DNA from: Actinacidiphila oryziradicis
GTDB lineage: Bacteria; Actinomycetota; Actinomycetes; Streptomycetales; Streptomycetaceae
NCBI RefSeq assembly: GCF_005047355.1
Contig: NZ_SUMC01000044.1
Location: 1 to 64,000 of the forward strand
Direction of reading: 5' to 3'
Length of the DNA stretch: 64,000 bases
Each line of letters begins with the position of its first letter. Within the stretch, counting starts at the first letter, position 1. Below are positions 26,573 to 36,186 of this stretch, in pieces. The position numbers were made by a program, and so were the translations under genes. The notes below the pieces were generated by a model. That model saw only the letters and a program-made list of their open reading frames with translations. It searched no databases and had not been told where the DNA came from.

Positions 26573-27605
26573 GGCGGGCACTCCTCTTCCGCAGTGCGCT
26601 GGTCATGCGCAGGTTCAGAATCCGGTCGACGCTGATGGCCGCGAGCAGAAGCGCACCGGTGATGGCGTTCTGCCAGAAGGAGTCGACCTTCAGCACCACC
26701 AGCGCGCTGCCGATGGTGGTGAGCAGCAACGCGCCCAGCGCCGCGCCCCAGACTGTGCCGACGCCGCCGGTGATGGCGACACCGCCGACCACCACCGCGC
26801 TGACCACGGTCAGCTCCCAGCCGTGCGCGTTGTCCGCCACCACGGTGCCGAAGCGGGCCAGCCACAGGGCGCCCGCGAAGCCCGCGACCGCGCCGGAGAA
26901 GACATACGCGCCGAGCACCCGGCGGCGGATCGGCACTCCGGCGAGGCGGGCCGCCTCCGGGCTGGAGCCGATGGCGTAGAGCTCCCGGCCGCTGCGGTAG
27001 GACCGCAGGTAGTAGGCGGCCCCGGCCAGCACCACCGCCGCGATCAGCGGCAGGTACGGGATGCCGAGCACGCTGCCGCTGCCCAGGGAGAGGACGGAGG
27101 ACGGGACATCGGCGGCGTTGATCTGCTCGCCGTGCGCCCACCAGTAGTCGATGCCCTGGATGATGTAGAGCATGCCGAGCGTGACGACGAGCGCCGGCAC
27201 TCGCCCGAAGCTCACCAGCGCTCCGCTGACCAGGCCGCACGCCGCGCCGAGCGCGAGCCCGAGCAGCAGGACGAGCACGACGTTGTGGCCGGAACCCGAG
27301 ACGAACTTGCCGCAAGCGAACGCCGACAGGCCGACGACCGAGCCGACCGACAGATCGATGTTCCGGGTGAGGACGACGACCGACTGGCCGACTGCGAGCA
27401 GCGCCAGGATCGACGCGTTGAGCAGCAGGTCCTTGATGCCCTGGTCGGACAGGAACCGGTGGTTGGACAGCCAGGTGCCGAGGACGAGCAGCGCCAGACA
27501 GCCGGCGATACTGATCTCCCTGGCCCGGAAGACGGTTTCGGTCAGCGACCGCGCCGAGCGCTGCCCTTCCGACGCCGCCGGGGGGCTTTCGACGGAGGCC
27601 GTCAT
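26556..27605 (-). CDS. rhaP: Rhamnose ABC transporter permease 1
   Basis: A 349-residue CUT2-type permease. After a 25-residue polar N terminus it has about ten membrane segments, with VVLTRNIDLSVGSVVGLSAF and VVGGVAITGGVGTVWGAALGALLL as family signatures. It starts at ATG 27605 and overlaps rhaQ at its 3-prime end. An unusually long 283-base spacer separates it from rhaT. Confidence 0.9.
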   Translation of the reverse strand: MTASVESPPAASEGQRSARSLTETVFRAREISIAGCLALLVLGTWLSNHRFLSDQGIKDLLLNASILALLAVGQSVVVLTRNIDLSVGSVVGLSAFACGKFVSGSGHNVVLVLLLGLALGAACGLVSGALVSFGRVPALVVTLGMLYIIQGIDYWWAHGEQINAADVPSSVLSLGSGSVLGIPYLPLIAAVVLAGAAYYLRSYRSGRELYAIGSSPEAARLAGVPIRRRVLGAYVFSGAVAGFAGALWLARFGTVVADNAHGWELTVVSAVVVGGVAITGGVGTVWGAALGALLLTTIGSALVVLKVDSFWQNAITGALLLAAISVDRILNLRMTSALRKRSARHVTKA

Positions 27606-27888
27606 GCGGTGCTCCTTTCATCAGACCCGCCACGGTGACGGTTGCCGGGCGCCTCGGCGCCCGGCCTTACGGGGCCGGCCGCTTGCACGGCGGGGCCACG
27701 GCCGTGCCGCGCGGTGCCGAACGGGCCCGGGGCGGCGCCGGCGGTCCTTCCCCGCCCGTACCGCCCGCCCGGTGCGGGACGCCGCGCGGCAGCCGCGGGG
27801 TGTGTCCGGTGCGGCGCGCGCCCGGCGGCACGCGGTCCGGCGGCACGCGGTCCAGCGGCACGCGGTCCGGCGGCCGTGCGCCGGCGGC
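27606..27888. repeat. Intra-operon spacer with a 15-bp tandem repeat
   Basis: No gene is supported in this rhaT-rhaP spacer. At 27826-27870 the 15-mer GCGGCACGCGGTCCG occurs three times in tandem with one base change, followed by a partial copy. The rest is extremely GC-rich with several short palindromes. It could attenuate or process the transcript between the ATPase and permease genes. Confidence 0.6.
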
Positions 27889-29415
27889 TCACGCCGCCTT
27901 CCCCGTGTCGCCGCGGCCGGTGGCGGCGGCCATCACCGACTCCTCGTCGGCTTCGCCGCGCGGTATCTCGGCGGCGATCCGGCCCTCGTGCATGACGAGC
28001 ACGCGGTCCGCCATTCCCAGCACCTCCGGAAGGTCGGAGGAGACCATCAGCACCGCGAGGCCCTCGGCGGCGAGCGAGGAGAGCAGCCGGTGCACCTCGG
28101 CCTTGGTGCCGACGTCGATGCCGCGGGTCGGCTCGTCGACGATGAGCACGCTCGGATTGGTGGCCAGCCACTTGGCCAGGACGACCTTCTGCTGGTTGCC
28201 GCCGGACAGCACGCCCACGCTGTCGGAGAGCCGGTTGTACTTGAGTTGCAGCCGCACCGCCCAGTCGGTGGCACGGCCGCGCTCCAGGACCTTGCGTACC
28301 ACACCGCCGCGGCCCAGTTCGGCAAGGCCGGTGAGGCCGATGTTGCGTTCGATGGACATCTCCATCACCAGGCCCTGCTGCCGCCGGTCCTCCGGGACCA
28401 GGGCGATCCCGGCGTCCATCGCGGCCGTCGGCGAGCCCGCCCGCAGGATCTTGCCGGCGACCTCCACCTCTCCCGCGTCGGGCCGGTCCACGCCGAAGAC
28501 CGACTGCACGACCTCGCTGCGGCCGGCGCCGACGAGCCCGGCGAGCGCCACGATCTCGCCGCTGCGGACCTCGAAGGAGACATCGCTGAAGTGGCCCTCC
28601 CGGGTGAGCCGCCGAACCGAGAGGGCGGTGGGGCCGAGCTCGGCGGCCTGCTTGGGATAGAGCTCGCCGAGGTCGCGGCCGACCATCCGTCGCACGAGGT
28701 CGTCCTCGGTGAGTCCGTCGAGGAGTTCGCTCGCGATCCGACGGCCGTCGCGCAGGGTGGTGACGCGCTCGCAGAGCCCGAAGATCTCCTCCAGGCGGTG
28801 CGAGATGAAGAGCACCGCCGCGCCCTGCTCGCGCAGTGTCCGTACGACGCCGAAGAGCCGGGCCACCTCGGTGCCGGTGAGGGCCGCGGTCGGCTCGTCC
28901 ATGATCAGGACGCGGGCGTCGAAGGAGAGTGCCTTGGCGATCTCGACGATCTGCTGGTCCGCGATGGACAGGCCGCGGGCCGGCTGCTCGGGATCGAGGT
29001 CGACGCCGAGCCGGCGGATGAGTCCCGCAGTGGCCTCGCGCACGGCCTTGTGGTCGACCCTGCCGAGCGAGCGGCGGGGCTGGCGCCCCATGAAGATGTT
29101 CTCGGCGACAGTCAGGTCGGGGAAGAGCGTCGGCTCCTGGTAGATCACGGCGATGCCGGCGTCACGGGCCTCGGACGGCCCGTGGAAGACGACGGGCTCG
29201 CCGTCGACCAGCACCCGGCCGGCGTCGGGCCGGTACACCCCCGCGAGCATCTTGATCAGTGTGGATTTCCCGGCACCGTTCTCCCCGGCGAGGGCATGTG
29301 CCTCGCCGGGAAAGAGCTCCAGGGACACGCCCTGCAGGGCTCGTACCGCGCCGAAGGACTTGCTTGCGTACTCCAGTGAGAGCACGGGCCGTCCCGCCGT
29401 CTCCGGCTGGTCCAT
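27889..29415 (-). CDS. rhaT: Rhamnose ABC transporter ATPase (two-domain)
   Basis: A 508-residue ATPase with two ABC domains, as in sugar CUT2 importers. Domain 1 has Walker [10 protein letters not shown], signature LSIADQQ and Walker [12 protein letters not shown]. Domain 2 has the family-typical altered P-loop GLVGAGRSE, signature LSGGNQQK and Walker [13 protein letters not shown]. It drives rhamnose import through RhaPQ. ATG 29415 is the first gene leftward from the divergent operator region. Confidence 0.92.
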   Translation of the reverse strand: MDQPETAGRPVLSLEYASKSFGAVRALQGVSLELFPGEAHALAGENGAGKSTLIKMLAGVYRPDAGRVLVDGEPVVFHGPSEARDAGIAVIYQEPTLFPDLTVAENIFMGRQPRRSLGRVDHKAVREATAGLIRRLGVDLDPEQPARGLSIADQQIVEIAKALSFDARVLIMDEPTAALTGTEVARLFGVVRTLREQGAAVLFISHRLEEIFGLCERVTTLRDGRRIASELLDGLTEDDLVRRMVGRDLGELYPKQAAELGPTALSVRRLTREGHFSDVSFEVRSGEIVALAGLVGAGRSEVVQSVFGVDRPDAGEVEVAGKILRAGSPTAAMDAGIALVPEDRRQQGLVMEMSIERNIGLTGLAELGRGGVVRKVLERGRATDWAVRLQLKYNRLSDSVGVLSGGNQQKVVLAKWLATNPSVLIVDEPTRGIDVGTKAEVHRLLSSLAAEGLAVLMVSSDLPEVLGMADRVLVMHEGRIAAEIPRGEADEESVMAAATGRGDTGKAA

Positions 29416-29427
29416 GGTGGCCTCGCA

Positions 29428-29594
29428 TGAAAGGTTTCAACTAAGTTTCACGGACGTTAGGCCGTGCCCATGCCATGCGTCAATGCCTTCGTTTCAACTT
29501 TTCCGTCCCGTGACCACCGAGCGATCAGTCGGTCATGGCCAGTGCTTGACACCCTGTGGAACGAGGCTTAGCTTCCCCTAAGTGAAACGATTCA
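29428..29594. promoter_or_regulatory. Divergent rha promoter/operator region
   Basis: Rightward promoter: TTGACA (29546-29551), 17 bases, TAGCTT (29569-29574), with the start expected near 29581. The LacI-type box TGAAACGATTCA (29583-29594) covers the first transcribed bases. Leftward promoter: TTGACG (29478-29483 on the minus strand), 18 bases, TAACGT (29454-29459), with the palindromic box TGAAAGGTTTCA (29428-29439) just downstream of its start. Extra TTTCA half-sites lie at 29446-29450 and 29491-29497. The layout predicts roadblock repression of both operons by one LacI-family protein. Confidence 0.7.
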
Positions 29595-29610
29595 TGGCGG
29601 GAGCGATGAC

Positions 29611-30789
29611 ATGACGACCGACCTGTCCGCGGTGAAGGCTGCTCTGAAAGCCCAGGCCGTTGAGACGCCTTCCTGGGCGTACGGGAACTCCGGCACCCGG
29701 TTCAAGGTGTTCGCGCAGGCCGGCGTGCCGCGCACCCCGCAGGAGAAGCTCGACGACGCGGCCCGCGTCCATGAATTCACCGGTGTCGCGCCGACCGTGG
29801 CCCTGCACATTCCCTGGGACAGGGTCGAGGGCCCCACCGGCTATGCGGACCTTGCCTCGTACGCCGGCGAGCGCGGGCTGAAGCTCGGCGCCATCAACTC
29901 CAATGTCTTCCAGAACGACGACTACAAGCTCGGCTCGGTCGCCAACCCCGATCCCAGGATCCGCCGCAAGGCGACCGACCACCTGCTGGACTGTGTCGAC
30001 ATCATGGACGCCACCGGGTCCCAGGATCTGAAGCTGTGGTTTGCCGACGGCACCAACTATCCGGGCCAGGACGACATCGCCGACCGCCAGGCCCGGCTCG
30101 GCGAGGCCCTCGCGGAAGTGTACGAACGGCTCGGTGACAACCAGCGGATGCTGCTGGAGTACAAGTTCTTCGAGCCGGCCTTCTACGCCACCGATGTCCC
30201 GGACTGGGGCACCGCGTACGCCCACTGCCTCAAGCTCGGCCCCAAGGCCCAGGTCGTGGTGGACACCGGCCATCACGCGCCGGGTACCAACATCGAGTTC
30301 ATCGTCGCGACGCTGCTGCGCGAGAACAAGCTGGGCGGCTTCGACTTCAACTCCCGCTTCTACGCCGACGACGACCTGATGGTCGGGGCCGCCGACCCGT
30401 TCCAGCTCTTCCGGATCATGTACGAGGTCGCACGTGGCGGCGGCCTCAAGGCGGAGACCGGTGTCGCCTTCATGCTCGACCAGTGCCACAACATCGAGGC
30501 GAAGATCCCGGCGATCATCCGCTCCGTGATGAACGTCCAGGAGGCCACCGCCAAGGCCCTGCTCGTCGACGCGGACACGCTGCGCGCGGCGCAGCAGTCG
30601 GGCGATGTGCTGGAGGCCAACGCGGCACTGATGGACGCGTACAACACCGACGTGCGGCCGCTGCTGGCGGAAGTCCGCGAGGAGCTCGGGCTCGACCCGG
30701 ATCCGGTCGCCGCGTACAAGGCCTCCGGCTGGGCCGAGAAGATCATCGCCGAGCGCGTCGGCGGCGAACAGGCGGGCTGGGGCGCGTGA
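29611..30789 (+). CDS. rhaI: L-rhamnose isomerase
   Basis: A 392-residue enzyme of the actinobacterial/Pseudomonas-type RhaI family (TIM-barrel, Mn/Co-dependent). It converts L-rhamnose to L-rhamnulose. Active-site segments: EYKFFEPAFYATDVPDWGTA, VVVDTGHHAPGTNIEFIVA, GGFDFNSRFYADDDLMVGA and FMLDQCHNIEAKI. ATG 29611 has GGGAG upstream and follows the operator by 16 bases. It is the first gene of the rightward rhamnose series. Confidence 0.93.
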   Translation: MTTDLSAVKAALKAQAVETPSWAYGNSGTRFKVFAQAGVPRTPQEKLDDAARVHEFTGVAPTVALHIPWDRVEGPTGYADLASYAGERGLKLGAINSNVFQNDDYKLGSVANPDPRIRRKATDHLLDCVDIMDATGSQDLKLWFADGTNYPGQDDIADRQARLGEALAEVYERLGDNQRMLLEYKFFEPAFYATDVPDWGTAYAHCLKLGPKAQVVVDTGHHAPGTNIEFIVATLLRENKLGGFDFNSRFYADDDLMVGAADPFQLFRIMYEVARGGGLKAETGVAFMLDQCHNIEAKIPAIIRSVMNVQEATAKALLVDADTLRAAQQSGDVLEANAALMDAYNTDVRPLLAEVREELGLDPDPVAAYKASGWAEKIIAERVGGEQAGWGA

Positions 30790-31411
30790 GGCCTCCGGCG
30801 GGGTCCGGCGGCGACGCGGGCGCCGCCGCGACGGCGCGGCTCGGGCCGCCTGCGAGGCGGGTACTGCCTGCCGCGCAGGCGGTATCACCGGCCACGACGT
30901 TGCGGATGCCTGCGGCAACGGACGGGCCGGCTGCTGACCGCGCCCAGCTGCGGGTCGCCGGGCCGCGCCGTCCCGCCTCTCGCCATCGCGACGGGAGAGA
31001 GATGTCCGGTGGCCGGTACGTCCTCCGCCCGTGGATTGCGGCCGGTTCAACGCCCCCGGACGCCGCGGTCCCCTTTCCCGCCGTCGCGGCGGGAAAGGCA
31101 TGCGCGATGCGCGAAGCGTCGTCCGCCCTTGGATCGCGGCCGGTCCGGCACAGCCGGGCACGGCCGTCGTGGTTGCTCGCCGTCCCGGCGGAAAGAGGCA
31201 ACCCGCGCGGCAGGGCGACGCCCACCGCACCCCGCATGATGCATTCTGGCGGCCCAGGGCCCCGCGCGTCGCTGCGTGCTTCCAGTCCCACCGCGACGGC
31301 GGCCAACCACGACAGCGTTTCCGGCCGTGCCCGAACCACCGCAGCCCCGGGGACGGCGCCGTCCCGCGCCGCCCGCCAACGACTCCGCACCGACTCACGA
31401 GGAATCTCACG
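30790..31411. repeat. Spacer with an array of imperfect palindromic repeats
   Basis: No gene is supported in these 622 bases. Four related palindromic cores recur about every 90-120 bases: CTCGCCATCGCGACGGGAG (about 30978), CCTTTCCCGCCG-TCG-CGGCGGGAAAGG (31072-31098, perfect 12-bp arms), CTCGCCGTCCCGGCGG (about 31177) and CCCACCGCGACGGCGG (about 31287). A second shared block, TCCGCCC-n-TGGAT-n-GCGGCCGGT, occurs at about 31024 and 31121. A related core recurs in the spacer after the next gene (about 33529). It resembles a REP-type intergenic array. Confidence 0.55.
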
Positions 31412-33457
31412 ATGACCGCAGAACCGCACCCGCAAGCAGCGGAGCTGCTGGAACGCAGCCACCGGCTCGGAGCTGATCCGCGCAACACCAATTACGCGGG
31501 CGGCAACACGTCCGCGAAGGGCACCGCCACCGATCCCGTGACCGGCCAGGACACGGAATTGATGTGGGTGAAGGGATCCGGGGGCGACCTCGGAACGCTC
31601 ACCGGGGGCGGGCTGGCCGTGCTGCGGCTGGACCGGCTGCGGGCACTTGCCGTGGTGTATCCGGGCGTTGAGCGCGAGGACGAGATGGTCGCCGCCTTCG
31701 ACTACTGCCTGCATGGCAAGGGCGGGGCGGCTCCGTCGATCGACACGGCGATGCACGGCCTGGTGGACGCCGCGCATGTGGATCACCTGCACCCCGATTC
31801 GGGCATCGCGCTGGCGACCGCCGCCGATGGCGAGGCGCTCACGAAGGAGGCCTTCGGGGACCTGGTGGTCTGGGTGCCGTGGCGCCGCCCCGGCTTCCAG
31901 CTCGGACTGGACATCGCGGCGATCAAGACGGCGAACCCGCAGGCCATCGGCTGCATCCTCGGGGGCCATGGCATCACCGCTTGGGGCGCGACCTCGGAGG
32001 AGTGCGAGCAGAACTCGCTGCGCCTGATCCGTACCGCCGAGACGTTCCTGCAACAGCGCGGCAAGGCCGAGCCCTTCGGCCCCCTGCTGCCCGGTTACGA
32101 GGCGCTGCCCACGCGGGAGCGCCGGACGCGGGCCGCCGCGCTGGCTCCGGTACTGCGCGCGATCGCCTCCGCGGACCGGCCGCAGGTCGGCCACTTCACC
32201 GACTCGGGAGCGGTGCTGGACTTCCTCGCCCGCGACGGGCATCCGCGGCTCGCGGCGCTGGGCACAAGCTGCCCGGACCACTTCCTGCGGACGAAGGTGC
32301 GCCCGCTGGTCCTCGACCTGCCGGCCGCAGCCCCGCTGGAGGAGGCGGTCGCCCGCCTCAAGGAGCTGCACGCCGAATACCGCGCCGAATACCGCGCGTA
32401 CTACGACAGGCATGCCACCCCCGACTCCCCCGCGCTGCGCGGCGCGGATCCGGCGATCATCCTGATCCCGGGCGTCGGGATGTTCTCCTACGGCAAGGAC
32501 AAGCAGACCGCGCGCGTGGCGGGCGAGTTCTATGTCAACGCCATCAATGTGATGCGCGGCGCCGAGTCGGTCTCCTCGTACAAGCCGATCGAGGAGTCCG
32601 AGAAGTTCCGGATCGAGTACTGGGAGCTGGAGGAGGCCAAGCTGCGGCGGATGCCGGCGCCCAAGCCGCTGGCCGGCCGGATCGCGCTGGTCACCGGCGC
32701 CGGCTCGGGGATCGGCAAGGCGATCGCGCACCGGCTCGTCGCCGGGGGCGCCGTCGTGGTCGTGGCCGATATGAACGCCGAGAACGCGGCAGCGGTCGCG
32801 GAGGAGCTGGGCGGCGCGGACAAGGCCGCCGCGGTGACGGTGGACGTCACCTCCGAGGAGCAGATCGCGGCGGCGTTCGACGAGACGCTGATGGCCTTCG
32901 GCGGGGTGGACCTGGTGGTCAACAACGCGGGTATCTCGATCTCCAAGCCGCTGCTGGAGACCACCGCCAGGGACTGGGACCTCCAGCACGACATCATGGC
33001 CCGCGGCTCGTTCCTGGTCTCGCGCGAGGCTGCCCGGATCATGATCGAGCAGTCTCTGGGCGGCGACATCATCTATATCGCGAGCAAGAACGCCGTGTTC
33101 GCGGGCCCGAACAACATCGCCTACAGCGCCACCAAGGCCGACCAGGCCCACCAGGTCCGGCTGCTCGCGGCCGAGCTGGGCGAGCACGGCATCCGGGTCA
33201 ACGGCATCAACCCCGACGGGGTGGTGCGCGGCTCCGGGATCTTCGCGGCCGGCTGGGGCGCCAAGCGTGCCGCGGTCTACGGGGTGGAGGAGGAGAAGCT
33301 CGGCGAGTTCTACGCCCAGCGCACCCTGCTCAAGCGCGAGGTGCTGCCCGAGCACGTGGCGAACGCGGTCTTCGCCCTGACGGGCGGCGATCTGACGCAC
33401 ACGACCGGCCTGCATGTCCCGGTCGACGCCGGGGTCGCGGCGGCGTTCCTGCGGTGA
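31412..33457 (+). CDS. rhaD: Bifunctional rhamnulose-1-phosphate aldolase/short-chain dehydrogenase
   Basis: A 681-residue fusion. Residues 1-420 are a class II aldolase of the RhaD type, with metal-site histidines in HVDHLHPDS and NTNYAGGNTSAKG near the start. Residues 425-681 are a short-chain dehydrogenase with VTGAGSGIGKA near 427, VNNAG, and the catalytic YSATK near 570. The first half splits rhamnulose-1-phosphate into DHAP and L-lactaldehyde; the second should oxidise the aldehyde to L-lactate with NAD. ATG 31412 has GAGGAA upstream; a longer open frame reaches 31031 but covers repeat sequence. Confidence 0.93.
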   Translation: MTAEPHPQAAELLERSHRLGADPRNTNYAGGNTSAKGTATDPVTGQDTELMWVKGSGGDLGTLTGGGLAVLRLDRLRALAVVYPGVEREDEMVAAFDYCLHGKGGAAPSIDTAMHGLVDAAHVDHLHPDSGIALATAADGEALTKEAFGDLVVWVPWRRPGFQLGLDIAAIKTANPQAIGCILGGHGITAWGATSEECEQNSLRLIRTAETFLQQRGKAEPFGPLLPGYEALPTRERRTRAAALAPVLRAIASADRPQVGHFTDSGAVLDFLARDGHPRLAALGTSCPDHFLRTKVRPLVLDLPAAAPLEEAVARLKELHAEYRAEYRAYYDRHATPDSPALRGADPAIILIPGVGMFSYGKDKQTARVAGEFYVNAINVMRGAESVSSYKPIEESEKFRIEYWELEEAKLRRMPAPKPLAGRIALVTGAGSGIGKAIAHRLVAGGAVVVVADMNAENAAAVAEELGGADKAAAVTVDVTSEEQIAAAFDETLMAFGGVDLVVNNAGISISKPLLETTARDWDLQHDIMARGSFLVSREAARIMIEQSLGGDIIYIASKNAVFAGPNNIAYSATKADQAHQVRLLAAELGEHGIRVNGINPDGVVRGSGIFAAGWGAKRAAVYGVEEEKLGEFYAQRTLLKREVLPEHVANAVFALTGGDLTHTTGLHVPVDAGVAAAFLR

Positions 33458-33904
33458 CGCCTGCCCGGGCGGTCTTCGCGGCAGCGGCGGCAGCGGTGCC
33501 GGACCGCCATGCCGCGCCTCCGTGGCTGCTCGCCGTCCCGGCGGCGGGCGATCCCGCCGCCGGGACGAACCGCCGGAAGGGCCGCGGTCGCAGATCGCGG
33601 CCCACGATGCCAGGGACGGTGCCCCGACGGCCCGGCGCCGGGCGCCTCCCAGCCGCCAGGCTGAGGGACGGCGTGGAATCCACCGCAACCCGCCGGAGCT
33701 CCGCCGGGCCGGCACCAGCTCCTGTCCGGCGGACCGGACTGCGGTCGCGCCATGGTCCGCCTGGCAGGGATCAATCGCAGGTGGCGGCCACACCGCACCA
33801 AGCACGGCGGCGTCCGGCCCCGGAGGCCGCCGTGCGGTCGCCACCGGTCGGCTCCGCCCATCGCTTCTGCCCGCATCGCTGCCCGCACCACCGAGGTACT
33901 CGAC
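33458..33904. other. GC-rich spacer with palindromes, no gene seen
   Basis: These 447 bases between rhaD and rhaB hold no supported frame. A copy of the palindromic core of the upstream spacer (GCTCGCCGTCCCGGCGGCGG) lies at about 33529, followed by nested hairpins CCCGGCGGCGGG/CCCGCCGCCGGG. The long spacers on both sides of rhaD are unusual within an otherwise compact pathway. Confidence 0.5.
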
Positions 33905-35425
33905 GTGACTTCCACCGCCCCGCGTTCCACCGCCGCCCCCACTCCCGCCTCCCCGGCCGCGTTCGCGGCAGTGGATCTGGGCGCGTCCAGCGGACGCGTC
34001 ATAGTCGGCCGGCTCGCCGCCGGCGCTCTGGACCTCGAGGAGGTGCACCGCTTTCCCAACCGCCCGGTCCGGGTGGGCCGGACGCTGCACTGGGACATGC
34101 TCGGGCTGTACCGGGGCGTGCTGGACGGTCTGCGGGCCGCCGGACCGGTGACGTCGGTCGGTATTGACACCTGGGCGGTCGACTACGGACTGCTCGACGC
34201 GTCCGGCGCGCTGCTCGGCAACCCCGTGCACTACCGCGACGCCCGCACCGAGGGCGTGGCGGCCAAGGTCGCGGCGATCCTGCCGCCCGAGCGGTTGTAC
34301 GCGGCGACCGGCCTGCAGTACCTGCCGTTCAACACGGTCTACCAACTGGCGGCAGCGCAGGGCACCCCGCAACTCACCGCGGCCCGGCGGCTGCTGCTCA
34401 TCCCCGACCTGGTGTCGTACTGGCTGACCGGGGTGGCCGGGACAGAACTGACCAATGCCTCGACCACTCAGCTGATCGATCCGCGTACCGGCGACTGGTC
34501 GGTGACGGTCGCCGACGCGCTCGGCATCGACCTGTCGCTGTTCCCGCCGCTGCGCCGCCCGGGGGACCCCGCCGGAGAGCTGCTGCCCGAAGTCCTCGCC
34601 GAGACCGGGCTGACCGGACCCGTCCCGGTGACCGCCGTCGGATCGCACGACACCGCCTCGGCCGTTGCCGGGGTACCGGCGCGTACGGGCAGCCGGTTCG
34701 CGTACATCTGTACGGGCACCTGGTCGCTCGCCGGGATCGAGCTGGACACGCCCGTCCTCACCGAGGAGAGCAGACGCGCGAACTTCACCAATGAGCTGGG
34801 TGTCGACGGCACGGTCCGCTTTCTGCGGAACATCATGGGCCTGTGGATCCTCCAGGAATGCCTGCGCGACTGGGAGGCCGAGGGGCTCGGCCACGACCTG
34901 GACCGTCTGCTGAGGGGTGCCGCCGTGGCGGTACCCCTGCGGTCGGTGGTCGACGCGGGCGACTCCGCGTTCATCGCGCCGGGCGGAATGCCCGGCCGTA
35001 TCGCCGAAGCCTGCCGCCGCACGGGCCAGCCGGTGCCGCGCGACGCGGCCGAGACCGTCCGCTGCGTCCTGGACTCGCTCGCGCTGGCCCACCGCAGTGC
35101 CGTCGAGGACGCGCAGCGGCTGTCGGGCCGGGAGGTGGATGTGGTGCACATCGTCGGCGGAGGCGCGCACAACGAGCTGCTGTGCCGGCTGACGGCGGAC
35201 GCGTGCGGGCTGCCGGTGGTGGCCGGGCCGGCCGAGGCGGCGGCGCTGGGCAACGTACTCGTACAGGCGCGAGCGGCCGGCGCGGTGTCCGGTAGCCTCT
35301 CAGACATCCGATCTCTGCTTCACAGAACCCAGCCGCTGAGGCAGTATGAGCCGTCGGACGACCGCAACTCGTGGGACCTGGCAGCCGCCCGGATCGCGGG
35401 CGGAAAGGAGGCGACATGCGCGTAG
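33905..35425 (+). CDS. rhaB: Rhamnulokinase
   Basis: A 506-residue FGGY-family sugar kinase. It phosphorylates L-rhamnulose at C1. Features: N-terminal ATPase phosphate loop AAVDLGASSGRVIVGRL, IDTWAVDYGLLD, the second phosphate loop VGSHDTASAVAGVPA, CTGTWSLAGIEL, and adenosine loop VVHIVGGGAHNELLCRLTADA. GTG 33905 has GAGG 8 bases upstream. Its 3-prime end overlaps lutA by 10 bases, linking rhamnose breakdown to lactate oxidation. Confidence 0.92.
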   Translation: MTSTAPRSTAAPTPASPAAFAAVDLGASSGRVIVGRLAAGALDLEEVHRFPNRPVRVGRTLHWDMLGLYRGVLDGLRAAGPVTSVGIDTWAVDYGLLDASGALLGNPVHYRDARTEGVAAKVAAILPPERLYAATGLQYLPFNTVYQLAAAQGTPQLTAARRLLLIPDLVSYWLTGVAGTELTNASTTQLIDPRTGDWSVTVADALGIDLSLFPPLRRPGDPAGELLPEVLAETGLTGPVPVTAVGSHDTASAVAGVPARTGSRFAYICTGTWSLAGIELDTPVLTEESRRANFTNELGVDGTVRFLRNIMGLWILQECLRDWEAEGLGHDLDRLLRGAAVAVPLRSVVDAGDSAFIAPGGMPGRIAEACRRTGQPVPRDAAETVRCVLDSLALAHRSAVEDAQRLSGREVDVVHIVGGGAHNELLCRLTADACGLPVVAGPAEAAALGNVLVQARAAGAVSGSLSDIRSLLHRTQPLRQYEPSDDRNSWDLAAARIAGGKEATCA

Positions 35426-36186
35426 CGCTCTTTGTTACGTGTGTGAACGACACGCTGTACCCCGATACGGGGCGGGCGGTCGTGACCCTGCTGGAGCGGC
35501 TGGGGGTGGAGGTCGACTTTCCGGCGGCGCAAACCTGCTGCGGGCAGGCACAGTTCAACACCGGCTACCGGCACGAGACGGAGCCGCTGGTACGGCGGTA
35601 CGCCCGGGCTTTCGAGGGCTACGACTACATCGTTACGCCGTCCGGCTCGTGCGTGGCGATGGTGCGCGACAACTATCCGCGGATCGGAGCGAAGGCGGCG
35701 GCGGAAGGACGCGGCGGCTCGCTCACCGCGATCGCGGAGAGCGTGGTCCCCCGGACATATGAGCTGACCGAGTTCCTGGTGGACGTGCTGAAGGTGACGG
35801 ATGTCGGGGCGTACTTCCCGCACACCGTCACCTATCATCCGACCTGTCACGGACTGCGGATGCTGGGTTTGGGGCGGCGGCCGTTGGAACTTCTCAGCCA
35901 TGTGAAGGGCCTTGAGCTGGTCGAGCTGCCGGGCGCGGAGGAGTGCTGCGGCTTCGGTGGCACCTTCGCGGTCAAGAACGCCGCCGTATCCGCGGCCATG
36001 GGCGCGGACAAGGCCCGGCACATCGGCGAAACCGGCGCCGCCGCGGTGTGCACGGTCGACAACTCCTGTCTGATGCACATCGGCGGCACCCTCACCCGGC
36101 TCGGATCGGTGACCCAGCCACTCCATCTCGCCGAGATCCTGGCCGCCACCGAGGAGCACCCCTACCCGCTGGAAGGCGTCCGATGA
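35416..36186 (+). CDS. lutA: L-lactate dehydrogenase complex Fe-S subunit LutA
   Basis: A 256-residue protein with two CCG-type cysteine motifs: TCCGQAQFNTGY near 40 and ECCGFGGTFAVK near 178, plus PTCHG near 140. These bind Fe-S clusters in the heterodisulfide-reductase-like LutA/LldE family. With LutB and LutC it oxidises L-lactate to pyruvate. ATG 35416 has AAAGGAGG upstream inside the end of rhaB, so the two genes are probably translationally coupled. Confidence 0.92.
   Translation: MRVALFVTCVNDTLYPDTGRAVVTLLERLGVEVDFPAAQTCCGQAQFNTGYRHETEPLVRRYARAFEGYDYIVTPSGSCVAMVRDNYPRIGAKAAAEGRGGSLTAIAESVVPRTYELTEFLVDVLKVTDVGAYFPHTVTYHPTCHGLRMLGLGRRPLELLSHVKGLELVELPGAEECCGFGGTFAVKNAAVSAAMGADKARHIGETGAAAVCTVDNSCLMHIGGTLTRLGSVTQPLHLAEILAATEEHPYPLEGVR

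Noticed and set aside
30975-31310. Regularly spaced palindromes considered as a CRISPR array
   Set aside because: The repeats are imperfect, vary in length, and the intervals are not uniform spacers. No cas genes are present.
29578-31491. 637-codon minus-strand frame over rhaI and the following spacer
   Set aside because: Antisense of rhaI plus repeat sequence, with no family signal.
30743-35170. 1475-codon open frame on the minus strand across rhaI, rhaD and rhaB
   Set aside because: It is antisense to three well-recognised enzymes and its composition (Arg/Gly/His-rich) is that of a GC-codon shadow.
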